From Glandiceps talaboti (taxonomy: Eukaryota; Hemichordata; Enteropneusta; Spengelidae): 64,000 nt of DNA. The notes beneath the pieces are model-generated. The model was given only the letters and a program-made list of their open reading frames with translations. It had not been told where the DNA came from and made no database searches. Both the position numbers and the translations under genes were made by a program. The DNA lies in contig NC_135549.1 in NCBI RefSeq assembly GCF_964340395.1, positions 17,436,842 to 17,500,841 on the forward strand, read 5' to 3'. The stretch's first letter is position 1, and the number at the start of each line of letters is the position of its first letter. Shown here piece by piece: positions 1 to 21,830 of this stretch.

Positions 1-19
1 ACCATAAGCCACATAAGTT

Positions 20-165
20 CCAGTGTGGCATACTCAGGGAATTTGCACTCATGATTGCAGTGTTTTCTGCTGCACTTTCACTCGTTACATTCGTGAAAGT
101 ACTACCGCAGAGAAAACTGCAAGTACTCGTGCAAATACCCAGAGTATGCCACACTTGCACCTGCG
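20..165. repeat. Foldback (MITE-like) hairpin, copy 1
   Basis: The two halves are near-perfect inverted copies of about 70 bases meeting at a short centre near 90-97. The left arm begins AGTGTGGCATACTCAGGG and the right arm ends with the complement, CCCAGAGTATGCCACACT. A second member lies at 56533-56648, so this is a dispersed family and not a one-off palindrome. No open frame is present. I infer a non-autonomous DNA element; no target duplication was identified. Confidence 0.75.
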
Positions 166-680
166 CGTCATGGGATTCTGTCATTGTATTATTTATTAAC
201 ACCAGAATATGACACAACCCATTGTTTGATTTCTAAATGGTAGCTTTGAAATATAGGGGGACAAGATTTTCCTGAGTTATAGACTTGTTCAAGTCTCCAA
301 CCTTTTTACATTCTTTTATAGTTAAATAAAATATTTTCTTTTAAAAAAATAACTTCTTTTGTGTGAATAATAGCCTGACTGATTACAAAACAGTCGGGAG
401 AATGCATATAGCCCTCTGGAGACTACTAGTAACTGGGAATCTTCTTTTTTTAAAGTTGAGGACATTTACTTTACAAAACTAAAAATGAATAACAAACTCA
501 AGATTATGAGACTTTTAAAAAATCTCTCAAGGGACTGGTGCATGATGCTAGTTTATATGAGTTACTGTTAGTACATATAGTGTATTCATCTTGGAACATT
601 CATTGAGAAAATCTGAATTTTGTCCCAGTTGATATCAAAATGGTGCGACCTCATAATGACAAATCTTTCCATCGTTACAG
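166..680 (+). other. 5' flank or first intron of the GTSE1-like gene
   Basis: No recognisable coding segment. The stretch ends in a good splice acceptor (pyrimidine-rich run then TTACAG at 675-680), so at least one upstream exon probably exists, either here unnoticed or beyond the left edge. A short piece around 490-545 (AAGGGACTGGTG) recurs in diverged form near 15840 and 33170, marking an old dispersed repeat. Confidence 0.4.
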
Positions 681-10520
<9,840 letters not shown>

Positions 10521-10965
10521 TAACAAGACTATGTACAGTGACTTCAGTCATCCTTTGTTTTTCTCTTACAACACAATCATACCTGAAAACAATGCTAACT
10601 ACAACAATATGAGAACAAAGTCAAAATTATTTACTGACTAGTTAGCACTTACTACCAAACCAGAAAGACTATAGAGTGTCAATTACATGGCATGATGTTT
10701 GTTTACATCTCACGCAACATTTATTACTACAAATTACACAAACGAAATAGAGGCACTGATAGCTCGCACACACATGAAATGTTACATTTTATCTACATGT
10801 AACTGTGTTTGAATCTCTCTTGTTTCATCTGACAGTGATGTTGATTTGTGTTCACAATGAGATGAAATGTATCATTCTATATGCTTGCACATTGTCAGTG
10901 TCTGTATTCTGTTTTGTATAACAGAAAAACTTTTGATACATAATAAACACGATGTCATCTAACTA
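10521..10965 (+). terminator. GTSE1 3' UTR with polyadenylation signal
   Basis: AATAAA at 10942-10947 is the first canonical signal after the TAA stop, giving a 3' UTR of about 440 bases. No competing frame is visible. Confidence 0.6.
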
Positions 10966-12850
10966 TACACTATAGTCACTCTGGTTTGGTAGTATGTCTT
11001 GTATATTATTGAGAATTGTGTACCACCTATCATTACATTCTTGAGGATTACATAGGATCAGTTCCTTGTTCTGGACTAACATTTGTATCAATCAGCTAGA
11101 CAGCTATATTTTAATGATGGTAATCCAACATGGGTCTTTAACAGAGTTCATATCAGAGATGTGTCATATAATCTTTCAGTACTACTACTACTCAGCAAAT
11201 TCCCATTGTTTAATTATTTTTTCAATACTAACTTGTAAAATGTTTTGTTTGAATAGTTTCTATGTATCCTAATATTTTCCCCCATTTTTAATGCGTATGT
11301 TGAGTTATGACAGAAGCATAATTTCTTTACACATGATGGAAATATTATGTACTCTCTCAGACTTCTCTTAGTGGAATGAGGTACTCTTACATATGTAAAT
11401 TTTGTACTCCCCAAAGTGTATTGGATTGTACGATAGGAATGTCTTGTATTGCTGTATACATCAACCAGCTGTTCCAAGTTCCTAGATGTGTCACTCACCC
11501 CTCCATACTACACCCATGTATTTTCTATATACAGGGGTCGGTTTACATGCTACTCAGCAGAGGGTTGTCACCAGACCATAACCTAGATCTGTGTGTAACC
11601 AATGTTTGTTGCATTGCAGGCATTCAGTCTTCTATATAATAACACACAGTTATACAAGTCTGTTGAAATATTATTTCAAGTGTACAACAAAACAAGTCAA
11701 ACAGTTTCAGAAGGGATGTCCATTCATACACTACATCTTAGAACCAGGAAGTTGACTATACAACCTTGGCATAAACCAATAATAATAAGCCTATAGCCTT
11801 ATAGGTTACATGTTACAAATGTCCATTGCAAATCATTTTTAAAAAGAAGTGCTTAGAAAGCTGTCGTGGTCAAAATGTATGTGAATACTTAGATATGTCT
11901 TTCCAAAAAGGCATCTAGGGTTTGACTTAATTCTGTTTGCTGTGTTTTTTGAGTGTCATCATGCAAGCGTAGTTATTGAAAAACACATACATGTCGTGCA
12001 CATTTCTGTTGTATACTGTAATTTGTCATACTTTGTGTTTTGACTATGTTTGAATAGATATTAAGATATCCTTTGTGTAGATTTAGAATCTCGTTATCAA
12101 TGTATAAGATTCAAGCTGTTTTTATAGTTATTTCCTGTAAACTGAATTGTCAGTTATATTTTACCAACACTGCCATAACACTGATTCTACATTGCTTACC
12201 ACAAAGGGTAAACATTGCAATCATTTTACACTGCCTAAGACACAGTCAAAGTACATATACTTACCTGCATTACTGCCTACTTGTTTTTGACATAACTAGC
12301 CTTGCATAAAATTTTCGGAATTCTGGACCAAAGATCAATACATTTTTCTTTGACATTTAGAGGAAGAATTAGAACCCAAACTGAGTGTCTTTACTGTTTG
12401 TGGTATTACTTGCTATAACTGTTAGATTGCAGATAATAGAATAGTTTAATCATTTATGTCAATTTTTTGACAACTTCATTTACGGACAAATACTAACCCT
12501 ATTTAATCGGGTTCATTCTTTAATTTGACAAAGAATTTTCATTGTATGATTTACTCCTGTAGACTATGAAAGTCAGAACACATGTACAATGAAAAAAAAG
12601 GACAATGATGAACCTTTTTACTATATCCTTCATTTAGAGGTTTCGAACAAGTCTTTGTCCACAGCCTTCAGTTTTTTTGGCGCTCATAAATACTAGCCTA
12701 AGTAGGATGGATTTAAAGTTGGATAAAAGATAATATACACTGCCCTAGGGAGTCATTCACATGCTGAAACAAGTCAGAGAGAGTTTCAGGATACTCCCTA
12801 ATGAGCAATGAAGTAAAGGACACATTCCAGTGGGTTTCATAGGTAGGGAC
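10966..12850. other. Spacer, no gene seen
   Basis: AT-rich DNA with only short chance frames. It may be intergenic, or hold an extended GTSE1 3' UTR. Confidence 0.4.
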
Positions 12851-12854
12851 TATT

Positions 12855-13334
12855 ACAATGATGTTCAACCAACTGTATCTCTTAGCCTGTCTCAAGCTGT
12901 GCTAAAACTACCTACTAGCAGCAAGTTTCTCCATTGATCACAGTGTAATCTTTCCTGCCCAGATGTTTAATTGTAAACAAATTGTTGATAAGACCAAGGC
13001 TTTCTTGTCTCTCCACAGAAAATATGACACACATACACTCACTCACTTCACTCAGATGGTAAACAGACAACTCCAACATTTGATGTTAAATTAGCAACGA
13101 GAACACAATACAACATTTGCAACTTTGTTTATTATACCAGATTAGATATCCCACAGTGTCACTATCCATAATCCTGAAGACTCAGCTTAATACTCCTCTG
13201 GTAAAATGAACACTAATTAAACATCAGGGAATGAAAGATTACACTGTGATCAATAGAGAAACTTGCTGCTAGTAGGTAGGTTTTAGCACAGCTTGAGACA
13301 GGCTAAGAGGTACAGTTGGTTGAACATCGTTGTA
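12855..13334. repeat. Inverted repeat with ~120-base arms
   Basis: The left arm (about 12855-12985) contains TAGCCTGTCTCAAGCTGTGC and CTACTAGCAGCAAGTTTCTC. The right arm (about 13212-13334) is its complement at roughly 90 percent or better by eye. The spacer is about 225 bases. Probably a non-autonomous TIR element or its solo ends. Confidence 0.7.
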
Positions 13335-13858
13335 CTTACTGACATTATCATTGAGTTGCCATGCTACATTCTCACAAACCAGAGTATATTTGTCTACTCA
13401 CATGTACAATAAAAAGTATCCTTGTTGTCGTGTGGTTTGCAATGATATGGATGCCATGCTAGTGTTTCACTGCCACTAGTAATATTTTCTACTTTTCTAC
13501 TTGCCATACATATACTGCCACATCTGTCCACTTTTCTTCCCATGTTTATCCATTCAATGCAATCATGTTTAAAGTATATTTCATAGCTGTTAACTTAGAA
13601 ATATTAATACATCATTATAAACTTCATATCAAAATTTATGAAATCAAATACAGAACTTCTATGTATATAATATAATCCAATTATTAAAATGTCTTTTTAA
13701 AAACCTACAAATGAGAACTTTATTTCTTTCAAGTATGTAATGTTGCACCCAGTCTTATAAGAAAGCCATGCCAAAAAGTTTGATTCCGTGACATGCACTT
13801 ATCAAGTACATTGTATCTGTAATCAAGTAATAAAGCACCCATCAGCCCCATTCTGGCA

Positions 13859-14075
13859 AACCAGAGCTGTTATTTCTTCCGCGACACTGCAAAAATAACG
13901 ATACTCTGGTTTCTTACGGCTATGAAAGTAGTACGTATACGTAATATATGAGCCATGGCGTCATGATAATCCAACTAATCAATGCCCCTCTCTCAATTCA
14001 GCTGTGCACCTTAGACGTGTCGTAAAATAGGCTGTGGTTTACGACGATGCGCAGCCCTCGTGATGGAATAACCCT
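13859..14075 (+). repeat. Dispersed repeat, copy 1 of 3 (CCAGAGCTGTTATTTC family)
   Basis: It begins AACCAGAGCTGTTATTTCTT then CCGCGACACTGC, and ends near TGTGGTTTACGACGATG. The same order of phrases is found at 17073-17190 and 35275-35375. The first part can fold (CCAGAG..CTCTGG). Confidence 0.55.
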
Positions 14076-14606
14076 TAGTTTTGAACAGCTGATTCCCTAC
14101 ACACAGTGGCAGGATGATATCTAGTTGCTACAGTTTCAAAACTGGAATTTATTGAAGACCTGAAATGACAAGCCCACCCGAACGAACATTAAATGTAACT
14201 AGGTGTTGAAATCATACAAGTGTAAATACTTGTAACTAGGTGTTGAAGTCTTACAATTAGAAATCCTCATAAATGTTAGCCTCCCACTCTTCAGAATGAA
14301 GGTCATAACAGTTCTTCCTCGTTTGTGGTCAAGATCAGTCCACGAGAGAACATCCTGTCATATTAAAGTGGTATTTAGACCATTCCATGAAACCTAATTA
14401 TTAGATCATTCTAATTGGTGTACACCCTATTAAGGTGTATTGAATCATCTATAGTCAAATCTGTGTGTGTACGTAGCTGTGTACATAACAGTGTAGGAAA
14501 ACGTACTGGGATTTGTATTTTACGGTATGGACCCTGAAATTTAAAACTAGCATGGTACTGGATTCAAAACCAAAGCCCTGTCACTACATTACATATGTAT
14601 AAAACC

Positions 14607-14892
14607 TATGATACTTCGGCAAAGCGGAGCCAAAGTCTGCAGATCGAGTTATTGACAGGCGGCAATTGACCAATTAGCGGGTAGGGAACCGTAATATAAG
14701 TCGTAAACACCAAAGTGGTAAAAACTTTAGCCTATGGAATAACTGGAAAAAAGAATACACATATCGACAACGCGACGAGAGGTTGTTATCAATGAAGAAC
14801 GCCACAGACATACTCGGTTCCCCATCCGCTGATTGGTCAATCGCCGCCTATCAGTAATTCTGCAGACTTTGGCTCCGCCTTGCAGAAGCATA
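14607..14892. repeat. Foldback element with ~80-base arms
   Basis: The left arm has GCGGAGCCAAAGTCTGCAGA and, further in, GGCAATTGACCAATTAGCGG. The right arm has the complements, CCGCTGATTGGTCAATCGCC and TCTGCAGACTTTGGCTCCGC. The loop is about 110 bases. No frame is present; MITE-like. Confidence 0.75.
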
Positions 14893-15125
14893 ACATTACA
14901 TATACGAGAACACAGCTGTGATTTTAAAAGTTATAGTATTCAAATAAAGCATAGACAGTGGAGGGGAAACTGTCTATGCCATAGTATGCCATCAACTGAC
15001 CTAACAACTTGAGAACATGGTATACATTGACAAGACTATGTATGTATTTTCACTAAGTGTAAAATGTAACATTTCCTCAGTTTGTGCCACTTTTATTAAA
15101 CAACTAGACTATGCTCTTTTATTTA

Positions 15126-15465
15126 AAAAAAAATGTGAAACCACATAGACCAAGTCCGTGTTTGTAACTCAATAATAGAAAAACAGCAAGTTGCAAAGTT
15201 TGTTATTCGTACGTAAAGAAGTGATTTGAGAACAAATAAATTGCCATCACAAAATACTCACGACGTCACGGATAAGTCTGTGCATGCGTCTGTTGCTTCT
15301 CCGGATATTGAAATATGCCGAAATATTTTGATTACTGGTGTTATTTATTTGACATTACAAGTGCACGGTTAAATGTAATTGGTTGCTTACACATTTAATT
15401 TGTTGCAATTACAAACACAGACTTTTAAAAGAAAAAATGTAGTAAAGTTGTTTCATTAATTTTGG
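15126..15465. repeat. Palindromic MITE, family copy 3 (diverged)
   Basis: The left end has TGTGAAACCACATAGACC then CCGTGTTTGTAACTCAAT, and the right end has ACAAACACAGAC and GTTGTTTCATT. These match the arms at 1808 and 7262 but with an expanded and unrelated middle. Confidence 0.5.
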
Positions 15466-15839
15466 AATCCAAGATAAATAAATGATTAATTGATAGATGC
15501 TTAACTTTCACCTCAGTCTGTATACCACATGTAAAGTAACCTACATATTATACAAGAGTAGCATTTTTACATTAAAATTGCCATCCTTCAGGTTAATCCG
15601 CTTCAACTGTGAAATGAAGAGATGTACATATGCATCGTATTTGACGTAAATAGTTCACAGAGCCACGCATAGATGGACAGGAATTACTATGTCTGTCCAT
15701 CCATTGGTCAGTTGAGTCACGACACTCTGGCACTCACGACTCACTTTCAGTTTTGTGTATTTGGCCACCATTCAAATGTCACATTTTCCTTAAAAAAGTA
15801 AAAGTGCATATCAAACTCAAAACATTTGAAAATGATAAT

Positions 15840-16290
15840 GAGATTTTTTTTAAATCTCCCAAGAGACTGATGCTAGTCAGGTAATTGGGCAATATCTTAA
15901 GAACGTAATGTAGTCAAATTTGATAGGTGCATTGATGATAAATAAGTGTAAATGTACTACAAAGTTCGTTGATGTATCATAAAAATGTCAATGACTCATT
16001 TGCATAATGAATGATTTTCGGTAATTAGGTAATATCAAAGAATGCAACTTTTCAAACTTTATTTGGTATATACATTGTTTATAACAAAAGAAACATTTCC
16101 GATATAGCTTGTTGTTGCCGATTGTCTGTAGTGTGTCATTTGCATAATTGGTGATTTTTTCGATAAGGAAATATCGTAAGAATACAAGCTTCATTTGTCA
16201 TGTCATGTAATTCTGTACATGCATGATAACATATGTCCACAAACTTGTTATCATGGTTTGATTTAATGAGTCATTTGCATACTTAATATA
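15840..16290 (+). repeat. Degenerate ~130-base tandem repeat with octamer motifs
   Basis: Three repeats of TCATTTGCATA (about 15988, 16137 and 16270) are followed by similar phrases ending in GGTAATATC or GGAAATATCG. ATTTGCAT is the POU octamer, so each unit carries a potential POU site; I see no gene nearby that would make this regulatory. Confidence 0.4.
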
Positions 16291-17004
16291 TGTATTGTTG
16301 GGATAAACGCCCGGGGATAAACGATAGCTCAGAATTTCACATTCTGATAATGCGTGTAGAAACTATTCAAAAGGCTTACGCTTTGTCTTTACGGAAGGCA
16401 GTCACTTTACATCTGGTATTAATGTTTTGAAGTTATACACATATCATAGACAACATTTAAAATTATACACTCGTGTTAAGATGAGCTTCCTATTTAGAAA
16501 TTGACCTTTTACCTTCGTTATCGATCCCCCACATCGACAGAGAAAAGTTGTCTTGTCAGTCCGACCTTGTATCATCTATCAATGAGTTGTGCTATTTATA
16601 GTTGATGTCCCATTTCCTCTTATATACCGGATCAATTAAAGCTACTTTATGTTATGAGTAGACATTGCTAAGGTATGGGGTTATGAACTTATCAGCGATG
16701 AATCGCAGTGCCATAATTTAGAAGTCAATGCACAGTAGATTTAACAGTGCACAGGGGACCCAAATCTCAACGACGAAATATATATAATATATATCTTCTC
16801 TATTTTTTTAGTTGTGTATATATGTATTTTAATTTTCTGTTAGTGTTGCTCCTAACATGCTTAGTGAGCCCTTCATACAAATTGGGATGCAATAAATAGA
16901 TAATATGAACATTCACAAACCATATATATGAACATCATAGAGTACACATTTTATCAAAATTTATATCATACATTCTACCTATGTAAAAATAGTCACTCCA
17001 TTAC

Positions 17005-17523
17005 AACCCAAACTATCCCCACCCCACCCAACCCCGTGTGCAATGTCACTCTGTGATAGTGTTCCATTCTCTCAAACCAGAGCTGTTATTTCTTCCGCGA
17101 CACTGCGAAATAACGAAGGGCATAATATCAATATCTTGGACAGTACCGTAAAAGAGGGTGTAGTTTACGACGATGTGGTGTTGGCGACTGTGTTTTCTCA
17201 CTCAGAGGAATTGTTCGTTTTAAACGATAGCCTCGAACACAGGGACACGTATTACTGCTTAGATTGTTGTTTTCTTACAAGCTGTAAGGAAAATATCACA
17301 CGTATATGCTGCTACTACAAAATTATGTATCAATATGTGCTCTATACTCTAAGTGTTCTTTCCTAAAGGTAGGAGAAATATATCAAGTCAAAACATTGTT
17401 ATAGTTAGTTCGTAAACAAGAAAAACAACAATCTACGAAAAACTACACACCCCTGTGCTATCGAACCCCAAACCTCACCCAACTCCCGTGTACATTTCAC
17501 TCCGCAATGGTGTTGGAGGTTAT
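17005..17523 (+). repeat. Dispersed repeat copy 2 flanked by ~60-base direct repeats
   Basis: CCACCCAACCCCGTGTGCAA at 17022 and its kin TCACCCAACTCCCGTGTACA at about 17475 begin matching ~60-base segments. Between them lies the second copy of the CCAGAGCTGTTATTTC family (17073-17190). The 107-codon frame across it has no recognisable features and is judged to be chance. Confidence 0.5.
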
Positions 17524-18715
17524 GTTTATTACATCAACATCAGCGTTACTATGGTGATATACATAGTTTGTAATGATATCTGAAAACGTTCCTAGCGATC
17601 ATGTAAAGTTGAGAGGGAACAGACGTTCATATAAAGTAAAAACAAAAAACATACTCCACACAGCATCTCAACTGTCTGACGAAGGACTATATTCAGTCTT
17701 GTACAAATCAATCAACAGAGCTCACTGTTTTAAAGAACTTTTTTGACCGAAAATAAGGGGATGAAAATAACAATCTTTTCTATTTGTTAATTTGGTCGGT
17801 TGGGACATACTATTAACTATTATTATACTACACTGCGTGTTTAGGTTAACCTCTTAACTTGATAGCTTCGTTAGATGTAAATCGTATAAAAACACGTAAA
17901 TTTGCAAAATATTTTGACTTTGACTTTTCCTGCAAACTTTAACAAGAGAATTTAATCACACTTCTCGTTTTTCTTCTTCACTGCACAAAATATTAATTTA
18001 TTAAGCAATCACGTCGTACAACCCATCAGCTTAAATGATGTTGTAAGATATACACTTAGGACACTGACAGGTACCAGGGGTTATATCGTTTGATAGTGAT
18101 AATTCTAACAAGAGGGACACACATATCGGGGGAGGGGGGGGGGCAACTCCAATAGACGACGATACAGGGAGGCTCCCCTGAAAAGGAGTGTTTTTTTTGT
18201 TCTCATAAGGTATGAAAATGGGTATACTTTTGAGGGAAAATTTCGGAAAACCTTGCTCAACTGGACCGGTAGATTTGTCTTCAATTTTACCACTGAATAT
18301 TTCTATAATTTTCTAACAATTGTTAATAAGAATACTATGTTTCTCAAAAGCAATGACTGTGATCAGGTTTTATCTACTTCACCATATACGACTATCGTCT
18401 GCGTGTATTGTAGACCCGCATAGTATTTATTTTGTGGGGTACAGTTGGTATGAGACTAAGGGTATCGTTTTTGGTGTGTGGGTCTCAGAGGAGCCTTCTA
18501 GTATCATTTCCCCCCCTCCCCTCCATTCTCGTCACAAAAGAGGACACATGTCACGATCATGCGATTACAAGTAATTGAATACATGACAGATCAACTATTT
18601 TCAAATAAAGTACATATCTTTGTCTCTTCTTGTTAAATGTACATTAAACTTTATGCCAAAAGATGAGGAAAAATAACGTAACATTGATTGATTTATACAG
18701 TAAAATATGACACTT
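17524..18715. other. Spacer 3' to the first CCDC3-like gene
   Basis: Nothing coding is convincing. On the minus strand, AATAAA (plus-strand TTTATT at 18427-18432) could terminate the gene that ends at 18719, about 290 bases after its stop. G-rich and C-rich runs at 18130 and 18512 are simple sequence. Confidence 0.35.
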
Positions 18716-18718
18716 TTA

Positions 18719-19495
18719 CTATACTATCAAACTGAAAAGTGTAACTATAATATGACAATATAGATAAATTCCAACTGACAGTGAGGTTGCTTCATCAGAG
18801 ACTTGTTCACGTGTTTTACTTGTAGGCTTGGCAATCAATTCCTGGTTTTCCGTCGTCACCATCACACCGGCACTGTTTTGAGCCAACCATTCGTCACTGT
18901 TATCAAAACATGGTCCGAGCAGTGGTTCGTCGACCCGTGGACAGGAGTTGCTTTCTGCGGTCACAGATTTAGGGGCAGCATTGCACACAACAAGAACTTC
19001 CTTCAAATTATGCTGTGTAGGCTCAATTAGGGCTTTTTGTCCGTTTATCTGCTCTATTTCAATGGTATTATCCCCAAGGCCTAGCTCCTCGTAATTGTCA
19101 CTGTGCATTAGTATTGCAATATACAGTCTGCCGATTTCTGCATCTTCATTGATGCACTTGCCAAAGGATCGTGTACCTGCCCCCGTCACATTTATGAAAC
19201 GAGGCATATTTTGACCGTAGAAATTGCAAAGCACTTCAAACGATGTCAGATAGCCATACTCACTGTGAGGATAGTGTGGCCAGTTGGCATTTGGATGATC
19301 TTCGGTGAAGTCGTAGTAATAGTGTTCTAACGCCTTTACCAACACGACAGACTCAGCCCACCAAACACGTTCTTTCAAATCCATCTTAAACCTGGCGTTG
19401 CCTTCTTGTCCACAAAGGGACACAGAAAACGGAAACAGAAGTAAAACCAGTACACCGATCAACCGTACCTCGTGGAATCTTCCAAAAAATAACAT
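18719..19495 (-). CDS. CCDC3-like secreted or GPI-anchored protein 1
   Basis: Intronless 258-residue frame. Residues about 8-29 form a hydrophobic signal peptide (LIGVLVLLLFPFSVSLCG). The body has an aromatic region, then FEVLCN and MPRFINVTG, matching the pattern AEVDILC...LPRFINVTN of the two genes at 26990 and 30878 and the extracellular N-terminal domain of CCDC3. It holds several cysteines and one N-glycosylation site (NVT). The last ~18 residues are hydrophobic and end the protein, as in a GPI-anchor signal. It lacks the coiled coil that gives vertebrate CCDC3 its name. The start is the first ATG and leads straight into the signal peptide; no clear TATA box lies upstream. It is more diverged than the other two copies. 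Function unknown; CCDC3 in vertebrates is a secreted factor. Confidence 0.75.
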   Translation of the reverse strand: MLFFGRFHEVRLIGVLVLLLFPFSVSLCGQEGNARFKMDLKERVWWAESVVLVKALEHYYYDFTEDHPNANWPHYPHSEYGYLTSFEVLCNFYGQNMPRFINVTGAGTRSFGKCINEDAEIGRLYIAILMHSDNYEELGLGDNTIEIEQINGQKALIEPTQHNLKEVLVVCNAAPKSVTAESNSCPRVDEPLLGPCFDNSDEWLAQNSAGVMVTTENQELIAKPTSKTREQVSDEATSLSVGIYLYCHIIVTLFSLIV

Positions 19496-20430
19496 GATGG
19501 TATTGTACTGTATGTTTCACAGTTAGCAGTGATGGCTTAGATGAGTTTTAAGACGTCTCCAAGCTAACAAGGAGATTATCGACCAACAAAGGATGCTTTC
19601 CTGTCAAAGAATGCTTGGCCACTGATACATAGATGAACCTGACTAGATAGATAACAGTCTTGACGAACACAGCAAGTGAGATTGAGGTCTATCTTTGTTC
19701 CAGGGTGGCGAATCACTGTCTACATTTAGTACTCATTATACACGCCTCGGTTCTCATTATGAAACTCATTATCCCGTGTTGTTCTAGAAATAGCACCACG
19801 ATGTATTTACAGTCTTCAGCAGTCACCAGCTTTCATTTTTGCCATTATCATACGTAAAGCCATTATAGTGGTAAGTTTTCTACTTTTTACCATCAGAGTT
19901 AATGAAACCAGGCTGTGCTGATATAAAAGTCTATGTATTACATTGAATGTAATATCAAAACTAACCTGAATACAACATTGATCCGTACACCGACTTCTGT
20001 AGTGTGTGAACTGGACAAAAGGGATTGATGAGAAAACCACGGTGAAAGATGAAAAGATGGACACACAAGCGTTAATGTAAATACCATTTAAACAAAATAC
20101 AGCCACAACCGGTTTCTATGGTTACCATCTTACAATTGAAAGCATGCTAAGCAATTGAACAAACAAGACAAGGAAGACCTTCCATCACTTATAGGATGAA
20201 ATACACGGTCAAATTGTTTACCATTTAATGTTTTAAAACACATTGCAATCTATTAACGTCTGAAAAATATGCATGTCTTCAATTAAGAAAAATTAGTCAT
20301 TAAAAAAATAACATGCAGCTTTAGATCTTTTTAGAACGTAAGCAGATAAGACGGCATTCGGTTGCAGGAAAAATCGAAAACCTAGTTCCACAATTCAATG
20401 GCAATGCCTACAATATATTTTTTTCTTGTT
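19496..20430. other. 5' flank of CCDC3-like gene 1 and spacer
   Basis: No gene recognised. Short frames on both strands have no shared features with known proteins. Confidence 0.4.
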
Positions 20431-20435
20431 TGAAG

Positions 20436-20645
20436 CATAGGGGCGTGTAGTATTTCTTAGATTGTTGTTTGCCTTGCCTACGGGCTAATATAACAACGTT
20501 TTGACTATAATTTTCATACCTGTGAGGAAAGGGTACTAGTATTATATCTACTAGCATATAGACTAATACATTTGTAGCAGCAGGATTCGTATGATATTTA
20601 AAACGGCAATCTAGACAATAATACGTGCCCCTGTGGTTTGAAGCA
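20436..20645. repeat. Inverted repeat around AGGGGC(A/G)CGTATTA
   Basis: AGGGGCGTGTAGTATTTCTT then AGATTGTTG at the left is matched by the complement of ATCTAGACAATAATACGTGC then CCCT at the right. The first phrase also resembles 17237-17275, so it belongs to a dispersed family. Confidence 0.45.
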
Positions 20646-20759
20646 GATTTTGAGAAAAAGTAACGATCCCACTATTTTACAAGTAGGCGACCTAAAATTT
20701 TCCAAATTTCAATCTCAATTATTGCCTCTGTTGGGTAGAGGAAGAGGACGTAGGAATTG

Positions 20760-20767
20760 TGACGTCA
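20760..20767. promoter_or_regulatory. Isolated consensus CRE (TGACGTCA)
   Basis: A perfect palindromic CREB/ATF site. It is not next to a recognised gene start, so function is doubtful. Confidence 0.3.
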
Positions 20768-20925
20768 TTAAAACCACATATATTAAGAACGATTGAACCA
20801 AAGACACACATTTCACGTACCCACAGATCACGTGACATGAAAGTCAAAGTAGACCTATCATATCCTTTGCTAGAGTTGTGATAGCCCACGTACTCGTCTT
20901 GGTCTATAATCCCATGTACTCGTCT

Positions 20926-21134
<209 letters not shown>

Positions 21135-21369
21135 ACGCAACTTAATACTTTTGCATGTTTGCATGAAACCCTTTTTTTGACCTTTTAGACCACACAAAGT
21201 TTGTATCCTAAGGATTCAACCCACAGGTTCTCATTTTAGTGACATCTTATCAATGGACCAATAAATGATAACATTGGATCATTCTTTGTTTTAAACCAAC
21301 GTATTGTAATGATCTCCTAGGCAACTGTTTTCCACACCTACATTTTAATCTTACCTCGTACTGGGCCCT

Positions 21370-21830
21370 TGACTAAGTACATGCACAGGGAGCCCCAGGA
21401 ACAAAAATATGAACACACAAACAAACAAACAAAAAAATTTAAAAAATTAATCATACACAAACAAACAAAATATACATGCGCAAATGAAAATATTATGTTT
21501 ACCTTGTGGATATCTATCTATACATGTACATATGTGTATTCGAGCCTGTGCACTATAGTTTACTATAATGCATGTTTATATACATACCCAGCCATACAAA
21601 CGCAAACAGAAACATACATAGTATATTATTTCAATAGTATACAGGCTTGTATATACATATATACATATATACATATATATAGATAGTCATCCGTGAAATT
21701 AAAATCCATTTACCCATGCAGAGTTAATTGTGTGTGTGTGTATGTGTGTGTTTGTTTGTTTGTTTGTTTGTTTGTTTGTTTGTTTGTTTGTTTATTTATT
21801 TATTTATTTCGGTTACTGCACCACCAAATC
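21370..21830. repeat. Foldback element with (CAAA)n/(TTTG)n arms, copy 1
   Basis: The left arm has (CAAA)n, then TATCTATCTATACATGTACA. The right arm has ATATAGATAGTCATCC and TTTACCCATGC, then (TTTG)n. The same arrangement and matching phrases occur at 33870-34275, which defines a family. Confidence 0.6.

Noticed and set aside
17043-17366. 107-codon frame
   Set aside because: Lies across a dispersed repeat, has no recognisable motif, and the homologous repeat copies do not keep the frame.
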